64,000 nt of DNA from Hufsiella arboris. GTDB lineage: Bacteria; Bacteroidota; Bacteroidia; Sphingobacteriales; Sphingobacteriaceae. Every line of letters starts with the position of its first letter. The stretch's first letter is position 1. Below the pieces are notes generated by a model, which saw only the letters and a list, made by a program, of their open reading frames with translations, was not told where the DNA came from and made no database searches. The position numbers were made by a program, and so were the translations under genes. Location of the stretch: positions 1 through 64,000 of the forward strand of contig NZ_WVHT01000002.1 in the NCBI RefSeq assembly GCF_009834875.1. The letters run 5' to 3'. This document shows positions 1-8,288 of the stretch, one piece after another.

Positions 1-345
1 TTAGATAAAACGTTAAATAGTATTGTGATACATTGCATTATTTTATGTTTCCTTTTGTTCGTTGGGTTGATTATTATTGGAATTAATATCGCATACGGCG
101 GTTCTAACTCAGGAGGCATGTATGGATTATATGTATTACCGCTGATTCCAATTGTTCTCCTCGCTTTAGCGTTCGTAAAGTTGGGCGAAAGAGTTACGAA
201 TAGTAATTGGCAATGGGCGGTGTCATTTATTCCCTCGATCCTTCTAGTAGCTTTAATATGGCTCGACGCGTTCGGCTCTTATGTTTTTGCCGGAACTATA
301 GCTTTGATAATAACTTATACGTTGATACGGCGACTCGTAGACTAA
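1..345 (+). CDS. Small multi-pass membrane protein, probably cut by the window edge
   Basis: I do not recognise the family. The reading frame is open from base 1, so the gene may start outside the window; the first possible start inside it is a GTG at 25. The product has about 106 residues from that GTG and is almost entirely hydrophobic. Three to four membrane segments can be seen, the first in the opening 20 residues, a second around residues 35-50 (rich in Leu, Ile and Val), then two near the C terminus before a short basic tail (RRLVD). It is probably an inner-membrane protein. It is the first gene of a run of same-strand single genes separated by related palindromes, with one such palindrome about 28 bases after its stop. 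Confidence 0.5.
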   Translation, partial: LDKTLNSIVIHCIILCFLLFVGLIIIGINIAYGGSNSGGMYGLYVLPLIPIVLLALAFVKLGERVTNSNWQWAVSFIPSILLVALIWLDAFGSYVFAGTIALIITYTLIRRLVD

Positions 346-372
346 AAGCGGCAGTAAATTTGAGGTCGTACT

Positions 373-500
373 ACACATAGCAGCGCCTTAAAACAATAGC
401 CATTACAGTGCTTTTTGAAAGCTTAATCAAATCAATATCTTTAGTGAAAAATTAAAGTTCCTGCGATTAAGGCTATTGCCTCAAGCTACCAACCGTTATG
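373..500 (+). repeat. Cassette-type imperfect palindrome S1
   Basis: Imperfect inverted repeat filling the gap between two same-strand genes. Around 394-401 the left arm reads CAATAGCC, and around 472-479 the right arm holds its complement GGCTATTG; pairing extends imperfectly outwards. The outer boxes are CATAGC on the left and CCGTTATGCC on the right. The right box contains the ATG at 498, so a start called there may be part of the repeat rather than a true start. Confidence 0.5.
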
Positions 501-995
501 CCTAATTTTAACATGAAACTATTTCCAACAAAAGAACTGGGGTTTAGACTTGTCAATAACCAAGCCGAGACATTAGATAGACTTAATAGAAGAACCGAAA
601 GGTCTGAAAATTTAACTTCCCAAGTTACTGACAAATCATTTCGGGGACTAATAAACGGAAGTGAATTTAGACTGATTTCTTCGACAATTGGGAAAGGTGC
701 ATTTTGTGTTATGACCGGGCATATCAATTCTGTTGATGGAAGTGTAAAAGTTGAGATACACAAAGTATTTCGCATTTTATTGAGTATCATTTTATCGCTT
801 CCTCTTGTCGGAATACTTGCAATGGCAATAAGTCGCAAGGAAGAATTTTCTCCAATCATAATTTTGGTTGCAATCGGGCAGTTTTTAATGATTAGGTTCT
901 TTTTTATTGAACTTGCATTTAGATTTTTATCGCGTGAGAGTCTAAACAGGTTGAGAGAGGTTTTAGACCTAGAATGGCTAAAAAACTATGCATAA
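498..995 (+). CDS. Unknown protein with two C-terminal membrane segments
   Basis: I do not recognise the family. It has 165 residues from the ATG at 498, or 160 from the ATG at 513. The later start is attractive because the first ATG lies inside the right-hand box of the upstream palindrome. The N-terminal 90 residues are soluble and mixed in charge. Two hydrophobic segments follow, at about residues 92-110 (ILLSIILSLPLVGILAMAI) and 118-137, and then a charged C-terminal tail of about 25 residues. This suggests a small inner-membrane protein with a cytosolic head. Its stop codon (TAA, 993-995) falls inside the left box of the next palindrome, as is typical for a gene carried as a compact cassette. 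Confidence 0.6.
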   Translation: MPNFNMKLFPTKELGFRLVNNQAETLDRLNRRTERSENLTSQVTDKSFRGLINGSEFRLISSTIGKGAFCVMTGHINSVDGSVKVEIHKVFRILLSIILSLPLVGILAMAISRKEEFSPIIILVAIGQFLMIRFFFIELAFRFLSRESLNRLREVLDLEWLKNYA

Positions 996-1108
996 CACGG
1001 GTTTTGCATCATGCGGGCTGACGTGCTTCTATTCAAGTCTAGTGCCGGTTAACAGTTTTGTGCTTCGAAACCCACCCGAACGAAAAGCCCGAAACCGTTA
1101 GTGGTAAT
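991..1108 (+). repeat. Cassette-type imperfect palindrome S2
   Basis: Imperfect inverted repeat. The left arm begins CATAACACGGGTTTTGC and continues to GCGGGCTGACGTGC. The right arm holds CCCGAACGAAAAGCCC and then GAAACCGTTAGTGG. The reverse complement of the right arm aligns with the left arm over about 30 bases with small bulges. The same words recur in S7 and S8, so this is a repeat family and not a chance hairpin. The stop codon of the preceding gene lies in the left box. Confidence 0.65.
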
Positions 1109-1136
1109 CATGCCAACAAAACGAATAACAAATTAA

Positions 1137-1532
1137 ATGAAATACTCAATTAAAATAATCTTTCTACTTCTATTAGTAAATTCTACCAAAATTACATTTG
1201 GACAAAACAACATAACTAATGAGACTCTTATTTGCGGAACGTGGAAACTTAAATCCTACGAGGAAGCTGGCGTAAAACATTTAGGCTCAGCAAACCAAAA
1301 TGAAAGCCAAATGATATTTTATGCCGACCATAAATTCAAATCTATTGAGCCTGGCAATATCGAAAATGGAGCTTGGAATTATAACCCAACTACCAAAATT
1401 CTTACTACGACTGATAATATTACAAAGAAAGTGGCTATAATAAAAGTAAGTAAATTGACAAGCGAGGAATGTGTTTTAGAATTTAAAGACCCGGACGGAA
1501 TTCTTTTAAAAGTCCATATGATTCCTAAATAA
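1137..1532 (+). CDS. Secreted lipocalin-like protein
   Basis: It has 131 residues with a clear signal peptide (a Lys-rich start, a run of Leu, Ile and Val, then a cleavage region ending near TFGQ at about residue 23). The mature part starts with ICGTWKLKSYEE, which resembles the Gly-x-Trp opening of lipocalin-like domains of Bacteroidota, and goes on as alternating beta-strand pattern with a second Trp motif (GAWNYNP) in the middle. It is probably a periplasmic or outer-membrane-associated small beta-barrel protein; the ligand is unknown. A lipobox is not present, so a lipoprotein is unlikely. It sits alone between palindromes S2 and S3. The family call rests on the N-terminal motif only and is moderate. 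Confidence 0.6.
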   Translation: MKYSIKIIFLLLLVNSTKITFGQNNITNETLICGTWKLKSYEEAGVKHLGSANQNESQMIFYADHKFKSIEPGNIENGAWNYNPTTKILTTTDNITKKVAIIKVSKLTSEECVLEFKDPDGILLKVHMIPK

Positions 1533-1540
1533 AATGCCAA

Positions 1541-1676
1541 TCGCTAACAACGGGAAAAAAAATGCGGGGCGAAGTGCTCTCACCCACTTCACTTCTTTTT
1601 ATAAAATTTAATGCGGTGCGACAGAGGTTGTGCAAGCAATTCGCAATTTTCTCAAACCCGCAACTCGTCAGCAATT
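1541..1676 (+). repeat. Cassette-type imperfect palindrome S3
   Basis: The left arm starts CGCTAACAACGGG followed by an A-rich stretch and ATGCGGGGCG. The right arm (about 1632-1676) contains GCAATTCGCAATTTTC and ends CCCGCAACTCGTCAGC. The reverse complement of the right arm follows the left arm in order (GCT-AC, CGGG, A-rich run, TGCG). The right end abuts the start codon of the next gene. Confidence 0.5.
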
Positions 1677-2174
1677 ATGAAACGACCCGCAATTATATTA
1701 ATATATCTGACTTTGTTAACAAGCTTATCTTTTGGTCAAAGCCAATCACAGGTTGACAGTTTATTGACGGCATTGTACGACACCAAAAAATCAAAAGACA
1801 TTTCAACGCAAAAAGAAGCTACGCAAATAATTAGCTTTGGTGACAAAGTTTTACCCTTACTGACTAAACTATTTAGTGACAATACACCCACAGAAATAAA
1901 CTCAGAGTGTCAAGGATTAAAATTGACAAAAGGCGAGGTTGCAATTATTTTGGCTGATAGAATTGAGATTATGCCGTATGCGCTGTTGACACATATTCAA
2001 AACTGCTCACTAGAATTCTGTAACGACAACCCAAATCTTATAGAATATTACCTAAATGCTATCAGGCGAGACGGCGTAGAAAAATTTCAAAACAGGTATA
2101 CTGATTGGCTCGATAGCAAAGACAGGAAACAGTGGAATCCATATTTGACAAACAACAAAATAAAACTGAAATAA
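1677..2174 (+). CDS. Secreted protein of unknown function
   Basis: I do not recognise the family. I place the start at ATG 1677 rather than at an earlier in-frame ATG (1611), because 1677 gives a standard signal peptide (KRP, then a run of Ile and Leu, ending LSFGQ near residue 20) and the earlier start lies inside palindrome S3. The mature part of about 145 residues is mostly predicted helix (QVDSLLTALYDTKK, LPLLTKLFSDN) and contains three Cys (ECQG, NCSLEFC) that could form disulfides after export. The helical pairs are reminiscent of HEAT-type repeats but too few to claim the fold. It is a single gene between palindromes S3 and S4. Confidence 0.6.
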   Translation: MKRPAIILIYLTLLTSLSFGQSQSQVDSLLTALYDTKKSKDISTQKEATQIISFGDKVLPLLTKLFSDNTPTEINSECQGLKLTKGEVAIILADRIEIMPYALLTHIQNCSLEFCNDNPNLIEYYLNAIRRDGVEKFQNRYTDWLDSKDRKQWNPYLTNNKIKLK

Positions 2175-2179
2175 CTGCT

Positions 2180-2331
2180 GCCAACGAGGTATTGGCAAAA
2201 GCTGGGCTGAGGAATAAGAACTGAGCTTTGGAATATAAATCAACTGTGGTACATTGGCCATAACAAACGAAAAGTTACGGCCTAGACGTAACGCTAATGC
2301 CCAGCCTTCCAATACCCAAACGTGGTAAACC
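2180..2331 (+). repeat. Cassette-type imperfect palindrome S4
   Basis: Strong inverted repeat. Left arm GGTATTGGCAAAAGCTGGGC (2188-2207). Right arm GCCCAGCCTTCCAATACC (about 2299-2316), whose complement matches the left arm apart from a short bulge. The outer boxes are GCCAACG on the left and ACGTGGTAAACC on the right. The roughly 90-base interior is unpaired or variable. The next start codon is 15 bases beyond the right box. Confidence 0.6.
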
Positions 2332-2345
2332 ATTTAAAAAACTAT

Positions 2346-2938
2346 ATGGAACCTAATCTAGACGAATTACGAAAAAATTATGAAAAATTTGATAACAGCA
2401 AATTAGTCCGTATCGCAACGGAAGAAGCAACGAGACTTCGACCAGAAGCCGTTGAACTTCTTAAACAAATTATTAGCGAACGCGGACTCTCAAAAGACAT
2501 TACAAAAGGAATTGATGCTCAATTTCAAGAAGTTGATAATGAAACACTATTAGAATATACCGAACTTCTAAGAGAACTTCCTTGTCCTATTTGTAAATCG
2601 ACCGAAGAAAAGTTAAATGCAACGATGACTGGATGTGTGGTAAGCTTTATCATTATGACCAGTTATAAAAAAGAATTAAAAATAGCCTGTCCTAATTGCC
2701 TTGACAAAGCGAATAATCAAGCAATGATAAAATCGGCATTGTTCGGTTGGTGGGCTTTCCTTGGGGCATTATAAAAACTCCGCAAGCTCTACTACTGAAT
2801 AATAAAATGAAAAAACAAAACAGACTTTTAAAATCAAACGATCTTTTTAATGCGTTTGTGCTTGGAAGAATCGGACGTTTAGAGGCAAATAGAAATAGTC
2901 CGGCCGAACTTCAAGAGATGATTGAATATATTAGATAA
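2346..2938 (+). pseudogene. Zinc-ribbon protein gene broken by a one-base frameshift
   Basis: From ATG 2346 the frame encodes a soluble N-terminal helical half (LDELRKNYEKFDNSKLVRIA) and a zinc-ribbon pair (CPIC and CPNC, about 40 residues apart), then stops at 2774. Shifting by one base at about 2750-2757 continues the same protein for 60 more residues in a different frame (GFPWGIIKTPQALL to LQEMIEYIR) up to 2938. The junction TGGTGGGCTTTCC would read through as Trp-Trp-Gly-Phe-Pro if the GGG were GGGG. So either one G has been lost in a homopolymer or the assembly has an error there. The whole product would be about 197 residues. I know no function for it; similar zinc-ribbon proteins are common in Bacteroidota accessory regions. 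Confidence 0.7.
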
Positions 2939-2945
2939 TAAAAAA

Positions 2946-3085
2946 CGAGTTATAACAGCAGATTTGCAATGGGCGGGCCTCCTCCTCAGAAAGTTTGTGA
3001 TTGCAGAAAGGTCAGTTCTCCTATTAACATTTGTGCCGAAAAGCATGCCCATCACAAATCTGCCAACCATTATCGGCAATCCTGC
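2946..3085 (+). repeat. Cassette-type imperfect palindrome S5
   Basis: One of the clearest of the set. Left arm AGCAGATTTGCAATGGGCGG (2957-2976). The right arm (about 3044-3064) has the complement of GGCAGATTTGTGATGGGC. The outer boxes are GTTATAAC on the left and CCAACCATTATCGGC on the right. Open frames crossing this stretch follow the palindrome and are not genes. Confidence 0.6.
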
Positions 3086-3343
3086 GGCTGGCAGAAAGCA
3101 CAGCTGGTCAGCAGAACCATCAACGCGGACTCTGCCGATATGTATAGGTTACTAAGATTTACTTCTCTCACATTTATAGCTAATAAGGACAAGTCAATCT
3201 GTATCAAAAGCGTACAATTTTTGTATCGCATTCGAACAATTTTAAAGATACTATTTAGGTGTAAGAAGTTGAATATCAGGATGCAAGCTTGGTGGCATTC
3301 TATTAGTCGCACTTACAGCCGTAAAGCTCTGTTCAATTATTAA
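3086..3343. other. Gene-free stretch before the permease
   Basis: About 260 bases with no convincing gene or promoter. The stretch from S5 to the permease is therefore longer than the leader of the other cassette genes. The open frames here have no start context or protein-like composition. Confidence 0.4.
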
Positions 3344-5752
3344 ATGACTATTATGTTCCAGTCTGTCCTGAGACCAGGTTTTAGAAACATTCGACGCCAA
3401 AAAGGTTTTTCAATCATTAATATTGCAGGTCTCACCCTTGGCTTTACTGCCAGCTTACTCATTGGCTTATTTGTAAGAGATGAGCAGCAGTACGATAAAT
3501 TCAATCCAGGGTCTGAAAACATTTATCGCGTTTATCAAAAAATGAATGGAGATGTAAGCAATATCATTGCTACATCACCTCCGGCATTTGCAGTGGCACT
3601 CAAACAGAACTTTGGCGAGGTGGAGGAGGCCGTTCGTGTGATGGCCTTTAATTCAAAAGAGCTGATTGAAGCAAACGACAAAAAGCTGTATGAAGAGAAT
3701 GGATTCCTTGTCGACAGTAATTTTTTTGAGATGTTTTCGCTCCATTTCCGTTATGGATCGGCGGCAAAAGTGTTCAGCGATCCAAAATCCATTGTGATCT
3801 CTGCTGCTATGGCGGAGAAATATTTCGGCAAAGAGAATCCGGTTGGTAAGGAGCTAACCCTCTCAAAAGATGTAATGCGTGTGCAGGGGGTGCTGGAAAA
3901 CAGCGAGAAGTTTCACTTACCACTCAATTTTCTGATTTCCCTGAACGCCGCAGGCTACCCGGCCGACATAATGCAAAGCTGGCAATGGTATCCCTTCAAC
4001 ACGTATGTGAGGCTAAGGAATGGCAGCAACGCAGATCAGCTCCAGGCAAAATTCCAAAGTTTTTCAAAGCCTTTTCTGAAAGGTGAAGGGGGTACCAATG
4101 TGCCGTACTTCCAGCCGCTCGGTCAGGTGCATCTCTATTCATCAGACTTTAGCTACGATATGTCCATCAGGGGTAACATCACATATGTGAAAGCCCTTAC
4201 GATCATCGCTATTTTTATCCTGCTCATCGCCTGCTTTAACTTTGTAAACCTTGCCACGTCAAGTGCACTAAAAAGAGCCAGGGAAGTAGGCGTGAGAAAG
4301 ACAATTGGCGCAGGCAGAAAAGCGCTGGTGATACAGTTTATCGGTGAGACAATATTGCTCGCCGCTATTAGTATGGTTATTGCCGTCGCGGCCACAAGGC
4401 TCCTGTTGCCCTCACTTAATGGCTTTACGGAGAAGAGCATCGAATTCGATCTGATTAGCAATCCATTGGTTGGGCTCACATTAACGGCGCTTACATTGGT
4501 TGTAGGGATACTTGCAGGCTTCTATCCTGCGCTGGTATTGTCTTCTTTTCAGCCGGTGAAAGTTTTAAAAGGGAGCATTGTACCAGATGCCGCGCAGGGA
4601 GGTAGGCCATGGCTGAGACATGGCCTCGTGATAATACAGTTTTCATTATCGGTGCTGCTTATCATTAGCGCCATTGTGGTAATTAACCAGGTGCGTTATA
4701 TGCACAATAAGGATTTGGGCTTCCGGAAAAAGCAGGTCATGTTCTTTCCTATGAGAGGTGAGAACCTGCAAAAGAGTTATGCAAGCTTTAAGAATGAGTT
4801 GATGGGCTACCCGGGAATAGCATCGGTATCGATTGGCTATGGTTTCCCCGGTGATGCCTTTGGCGATGGCTTAATGACCGTAAAGGAAAAGCCTGAAGTG
4901 AAGCCAACAAGAGCCACCCAGTTAATGGTCGACGAAGATTATATAAAAACTCTCGGGCTAAAGCTGCTTGCAGGCAGGAACTTTTCGAAACATATCAGTA
5001 GCGACGTAAGCGCCTATATCATCAATGAAACAGCCGTTCGTGAGCTTGGATTGGGCAGTGCCGAGCAGGCTATCGGTAAAACGCTGTCATGGCCTACATG
5101 GAGAAAGCCTGATTCATTAAAGACAGGGCCGGTAATTGGCGTGGTGAAAGACTTCCATTACAAAAGCCTGCACGAAAAAATAGAGCCTTCGGTGCTGCAG
5201 ATTTATCCGCAGGCCTATTCTAAAGTAGCGGTTAAAATAAGTGGCTCAAACATCGAACCTATTATTGGCAAGATCAAAAACGTATGGAACCGTTACAGCC
5301 CCGACTATCCTATTGAGTACAATTTCCTTGACGAAAGCTTTGGTAAGATGTATAAAGGAGAAGATAAGCTTAAAACCTTGCTTTCGCTATTTACAGCAAT
5401 AACCATTTTTGTCTCTTGTCTCGGTTTGCTGGGCTTAGCAGCTTATGCGGCGGAGCGTAGAAAGAAGGAGCTTGGTGTGAGAAAAGTGTTGGGCGCCACG
5501 GTGGAGGGACTTGTGGTGCTGCTCTCAAAAGATTTTCTGAAGCTCGTGCTGATCTCCCTTTTGCTGGCTTCTCCGATTGCGTGGTACTTCATGAATCAGT
5601 GGCTGGATAATTTTCCTTACCGCATTACCATTAGCTGGTGGATGTTCGCAGTTGCAGGAGGGCTTGCAGTGTTGCTGGCATTATTAACAGTGAGTTTCCA
5701 GACAGTAAAGGCCGCCCTTTCTAACCCTGTACAAAATTTGAGGTCTGAGTGA
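3344..5752 (+). CDS. MacB/FtsX-type ABC transporter permease
   Basis: The product has 802 residues and is an inner-membrane permease of the type VII (MacB-like) ABC family, in the double-length form common in Bacteroidota. An alternative start is the Met at codon 5. Segment order: cytoplasmic FRNIRRQKG and a first membrane helix at residues 20-42; a large periplasmic MacB-type domain to about 280; an FtsX block with membrane helices near 282-305, 335-355 and 380-405 and the coupling-type motif REVGVRKTIGA; a second helix near 428-450 (VIIQFSLSVLLIISA) with a second periplasmic domain; and a final FtsX block (about 680-795) with KELGVRKVLGA. No ATPase partner is adjacent. Such permeases act in efflux or in moving lipoproteins and stress signals; the substrate cannot be told. 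It is the only long gene in the cassette-like run, lying between S5 and S6. Confidence 0.85.
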   Translation: MTIMFQSVLRPGFRNIRRQKGFSIINIAGLTLGFTASLLIGLFVRDEQQYDKFNPGSENIYRVYQKMNGDVSNIIATSPPAFAVALKQNFGEVEEAVRVMAFNSKELIEANDKKLYEENGFLVDSNFFEMFSLHFRYGSAAKVFSDPKSIVISAAMAEKYFGKENPVGKELTLSKDVMRVQGVLENSEKFHLPLNFLISLNAAGYPADIMQSWQWYPFNTYVRLRNGSNADQLQAKFQSFSKPFLKGEGGTNVPYFQPLGQVHLYSSDFSYDMSIRGNITYVKALTIIAIFILLIACFNFVNLATSSALKRAREVGVRKTIGAGRKALVIQFIGETILLAAISMVIAVAATRLLLPSLNGFTEKSIEFDLISNPLVGLTLTALTLVVGILAGFYPALVLSSFQPVKVLKGSIVPDAAQGGRPWLRHGLVIIQFSLSVLLIISAIVVINQVRYMHNKDLGFRKKQVMFFPMRGENLQKSYASFKNELMGYPGIASVSIGYGFPGDAFGDGLMTVKEKPEVKPTRATQLMVDEDYIKTLGLKLLAGRNFSKHISSDVSAYIINETAVRELGLGSAEQAIGKTLSWPTWRKPDSLKTGPVIGVVKDFHYKSLHEKIEPSVLQIYPQAYSKVAVKISGSNIEPIIGKIKNVWNRYSPDYPIEYNFLDESFGKMYKGEDKLKTLLSLFTAITIFVSCLGLLGLAAYAAERRKKELGVRKVLGATVEGLVVLLSKDFLKLVLISLLLASPIAWYFMNQWLDNFPYRITISWWMFAVAGGLAVLLALLTVSFQTVKAALSNPVQNLRSE

Positions 5753-5970
5753 TTATTGATGCAGTAGTTTGGTGCCATGTGTAGTTATATCTGTTTAGAT
5801 CATAGATGCTGCCACAGATAAGGCTTGCCATACCCATAACAATTGGAGGCGAAGATGAATTCAATGGAATTATGTTTGAAAAAGAATAAAAAGCACATGC
5901 AACTACCTTGTTGAAATTGAAGGATTATTCGGAAAGTGGCTTGAGTAAAATTAAAAGCGTTTGTTTAAGT
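5753..5970. other. Stretch with a possible gene remnant
   Basis: No complete gene. A short frame starting at ATG 5806 reads 27 residues (including RLAIPITIGGEDEFNG) to a stop at 5887-5889. The same frame then continues protein-like beyond the stop (KAHATTLLKLKDYSESGLSK) to about 5970. This looks like the tail of a decayed gene with a nonsense codon, but it is too short to assign. Confidence 0.25.
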
Positions 5971-6112
5971 AGTTAGGACGTACATCGGGTTCAAGTTATG
6001 GCCGGGTGACGTGGTTCTTGCTCCCTACTTCTTTTTAACTACTTTAGCGCCGGCTACAGGAAGCACTTTTATTGAGGGCACAACTAAAGCCCACAAACCG
6101 TTGGTGTCATTT
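5971..6112 (+). repeat. Cassette-type imperfect palindrome S6
   Basis: Left arm CATCGGGTTCAAGTTATGGC followed by CGGGTGACGTGG. The right arm has GGCACAACTAAAGCCCAC and ends AAACCGTTGGTGTC. The right-end box AAACCGTTGG is a close variant of AAACCGTTAG in S2, and GGGTGACGTG parallels GGCTGACGTG there. Confidence 0.5.
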
Positions 6113-6149
6113 TTTGAAGACACCGCTATAACAATATCAAAATAACTTA

Positions 6150-6956
6150 ATGAAACAACTTGCATTTTCCCTGGCGCTTATTTTATTTGCTAACTTTTTA
6201 TTCGGACAAAATTTATCTACTAAAACTAAAATTTTGTTGATTGGTACCGTCCATTTTGAAACGCCACATACAGATAAATTTGAATTAGAAACCGATAACT
6301 TCCTTGAACCTAAGAGACAGAAAGAATTAGAAGAACTCACGAAAAATTTGCTTGAAACTAAGGCAGACAAAGTAATGATAGAGCGACAATCAAAAGACCA
6401 GGATAAAATTGACAGTCTTTATAATGCTTACCTCACTAATAAATATAACCTTACAGTTTCTGAAAGAGAACAAATTGGATTTCGACTGGCGAAAAAATTA
6501 AAACTGAAAGCAATTAACTGTATTGATGCTGATTATAGTCTTCACGACAGTTTAATGTCAGTGACTGCGAAAAATAACAACCAGCTCTATCTGCTTGAAA
6601 AACTTGGTGAAGATGCTAAAACTTTGTTAGGTGAGGTCGATAATAAAGTAAAAAGCAGTTCAATAACTGAAACTTTAAAATTCATTAACCGGCCTGATTT
6701 ATTACAGAGAAATCTTTCGCTATATCTTAAATATTTTGCGAAAATTGGTGCAGGAAATAATTTTGCAGGTGCGGAATTTGTTTCAGAATGGTATTTACGA
6801 AACTTAGGAATTTATGCTAATATTTTGAATCAGGTTAAACCGACCGATAAATTTATTATTGTAATATTTGGTCAAGGACATATTCCAATTTTGCAACATT
6901 TTTTTCAGAACAATGACGATTATGAATTAATAGAAGTTAACAGCGTATTGAAATAA
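6150..6956 (+). CDS. Secreted DUF5694 family protein
   Basis: It has 268 residues. A signal peptide covers residues 1-20 (KQLAFSLALILFANFLFGQ). The mature protein opens with KTKILLIGTVHFETPHTDK, the Gly-Thr-x-His-Phe motif typical of DUF5694 proteins, and later has VMIERQSKDQDK with the conserved Glu-Arg and, near the C terminus, IIVIFGQGHIPILQHFF with the Gly-x-Gly-His-x-Pro motif. These paired motifs resemble those of the TraB/PrgY/GumN superfamily, whose enzymatic role is unsettled. It is probably periplasmic. It is a single gene between S6 and S7, with no operon partner. The family call is good; a biochemical function cannot be given. Confidence 0.75.
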   Translation: MKQLAFSLALILFANFLFGQNLSTKTKILLIGTVHFETPHTDKFELETDNFLEPKRQKELEELTKNLLETKADKVMIERQSKDQDKIDSLYNAYLTNKYNLTVSEREQIGFRLAKKLKLKAINCIDADYSLHDSLMSVTAKNNNQLYLLEKLGEDAKTLLGEVDNKVKSSSITETLKFINRPDLLQRNLSLYLKYFAKIGAGNNFAGAEFVSEWYLRNLGIYANILNQVKPTDKFIIVIFGQGHIPILQHFFQNNDDYELIEVNSVLK

Positions 6957-6960
6957 AACT

Positions 6961-7095
6961 GCACCAGCAAGGGTTTTGCGCCAGGCGGGCTGAAGTGCAT
7001 AATCTCAGCAGTGGTAATGCTATCGGCAATATAACAAAACCAGATTTCTGCTTTGATTTTCCGCCCGAACGCAAGACCTAAACATTACCTGCCAT
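6961..7095 (+). repeat. Cassette-type imperfect palindrome S7
   Basis: Left arm AGGGTTTTGCGCCAGGCGGG then CTGAAGTGC; right arm CCGCCCGAACGCAAGACCT then AAACATTACC. The complement of the right arm pairs with the left over about 20 bases. The words GGGTTTTGC, GCGGGCTGA and CCCGAACGCAA are shared with S2 and S8. Confidence 0.65.
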
Positions 7096-7126
7096 TCTTA
7101 GACCGGCACTCGGCAAATCAGAAAAT

Positions 7127-8251
7127 ATGAATAACGATAAAATGAAAGATTGGACAAGGCGGAAATTTATTACAACTGTAACCAGTGCTGGTACAATGTT
7201 CCTGTTTAGTCCATTTGTTTCTTTAGCCGCTGCTGGACAAGACGACAAAGTGAAAAAAATAGCAGCCAAAGCAATAGGCATTGACACTCATAATCACATG
7301 GACGTTCCATTTAGTTTAGAACAGTTCAAAGGACAGCAATATGACTTAGCAGGTGAAATGAAAGCGTCGGGTTTAACGGCTATTTGTATGACTTTTTGCG
7401 TTGACCGTCCTAAATTGGAAAAAGAAGGTGACGCATACGAAAGATTTATAACGAGCCTCGACGAAATGGATGAAATGCTTAAAGCCAACCACCTGACTCG
7501 GGCATTAAACTACTCAGATTTAAAAAAGGTAAAAAAAGAGAATAAGCGAATCGTTATTCAATCAATAGAAGGCGGACATTTCATTGAAGGCAAAATAGAA
7601 CGTATTAAAATTGCTTACGACAGAGGGTTACGTCATTTAGGTTTAATGCACGATGGACAGACTTCTCCACCAATGGGAGATATCTACACTGACACACCAC
7701 AATTTGGCGGGCTGACGCAGTTAGGTATTGACACGATTAAAGAATGTAACAGGCTTGGCATCCTCGTTGACCTTGCGCATTGTAGTAACGAAGCCATTAA
7801 TAAAGCCCTGGAAGTATCAACTAAACCAATGCTCATTTCACACACAGGGCTAAATACACAGTTGGGAACAAATGAAAGAATGGTAAAAATGATGATGCCA
7901 CGGCTTATCAGCAAAGAACAAGCGAAGAAATTTGCTCATGCCGGCGGCGTTATCGGCGTGTGGACACATCTTGCAGATACGCCCCTGGATTATGCAAAAA
8001 ATATAAGAGCATTGGTCGACGTTATCGGAGCAGAGCATGTTTGTATCGGCACGGATACTAAAATGGCTTTGCCAGGCGGAAGCAACGACAGGTTCGGAAG
8101 CAAGACCAATCAAAGTTGGAATACCACTACTAACGGATTTTTCTATACTGTGGTTGACGCATTATTAAAAACAGGATTTACCGAAAAAGAAATTACGCAA
8201 ATTGGCGGCGAAAATTATTGCCGCATTTTTGACAAGGCAACAGATATTTGA
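7127..8251 (+). CDS. Tat-exported membrane dipeptidase-like peptidase, family M19
   Basis: It has 374 residues and is a zinc-dependent dipeptidase of the renal dipeptidase (M19) family, which cleaves dipeptides, often with D-residues. A twin-arginine signal (WTRRKFITTVTSAG, residues 9-22) precedes a hydrophobic stretch and an Ala-rich cleavage site near residue 36, so it is exported folded, with metal loaded in the cytosol. Metal-site motifs in order: DTHNHMD (residues 53-59), the Glu in SIEGGHF, the His in VDLAHCSNEA and the His in ISHTGLN, then IGTDTK with a conserved Asp near the C terminus. The start could instead be the second Met (residue 6). It is a single gene between S7 and S8; the natural substrate is unknown. 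Confidence 0.85.
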   Translation: MNNDKMKDWTRRKFITTVTSAGTMFLFSPFVSLAAAGQDDKVKKIAAKAIGIDTHNHMDVPFSLEQFKGQQYDLAGEMKASGLTAICMTFCVDRPKLEKEGDAYERFITSLDEMDEMLKANHLTRALNYSDLKKVKKENKRIVIQSIEGGHFIEGKIERIKIAYDRGLRHLGLMHDGQTSPPMGDIYTDTPQFGGLTQLGIDTIKECNRLGILVDLAHCSNEAINKALEVSTKPMLISHTGLNTQLGTNERMVKMMMPRLISKEQAKKFAHAGGVIGVWTHLADTPLDYAKNIRALVDVIGAEHVCIGTDTKMALPGGSNDRFGSKTNQSWNTTTNGFFYTVVDALLKTGFTEKEITQIGGENYCRIFDKATDI

Positions 8252-8288
8252 AAAACGGTATGCTGACAAAAAATGGCAGGTAACATGA

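Noticed and set aside
473-859. Minus-strand open frame of 128 residues
   Set aside because: It lies opposite the 498-995 gene, has no start context and its composition mirrors the plus-strand gene.
1562-1756. Plus-strand open frame of 64 residues
   Set aside because: It covers palindrome S3 and overlaps the signal peptide of the 1677 gene in another frame.
2922-3343. Open frames across 2922-3155 and 2969-3343 on the plus strand
   Set aside because: They run through palindrome S5 and have no family resemblance; the sequence is repeat and spacer.
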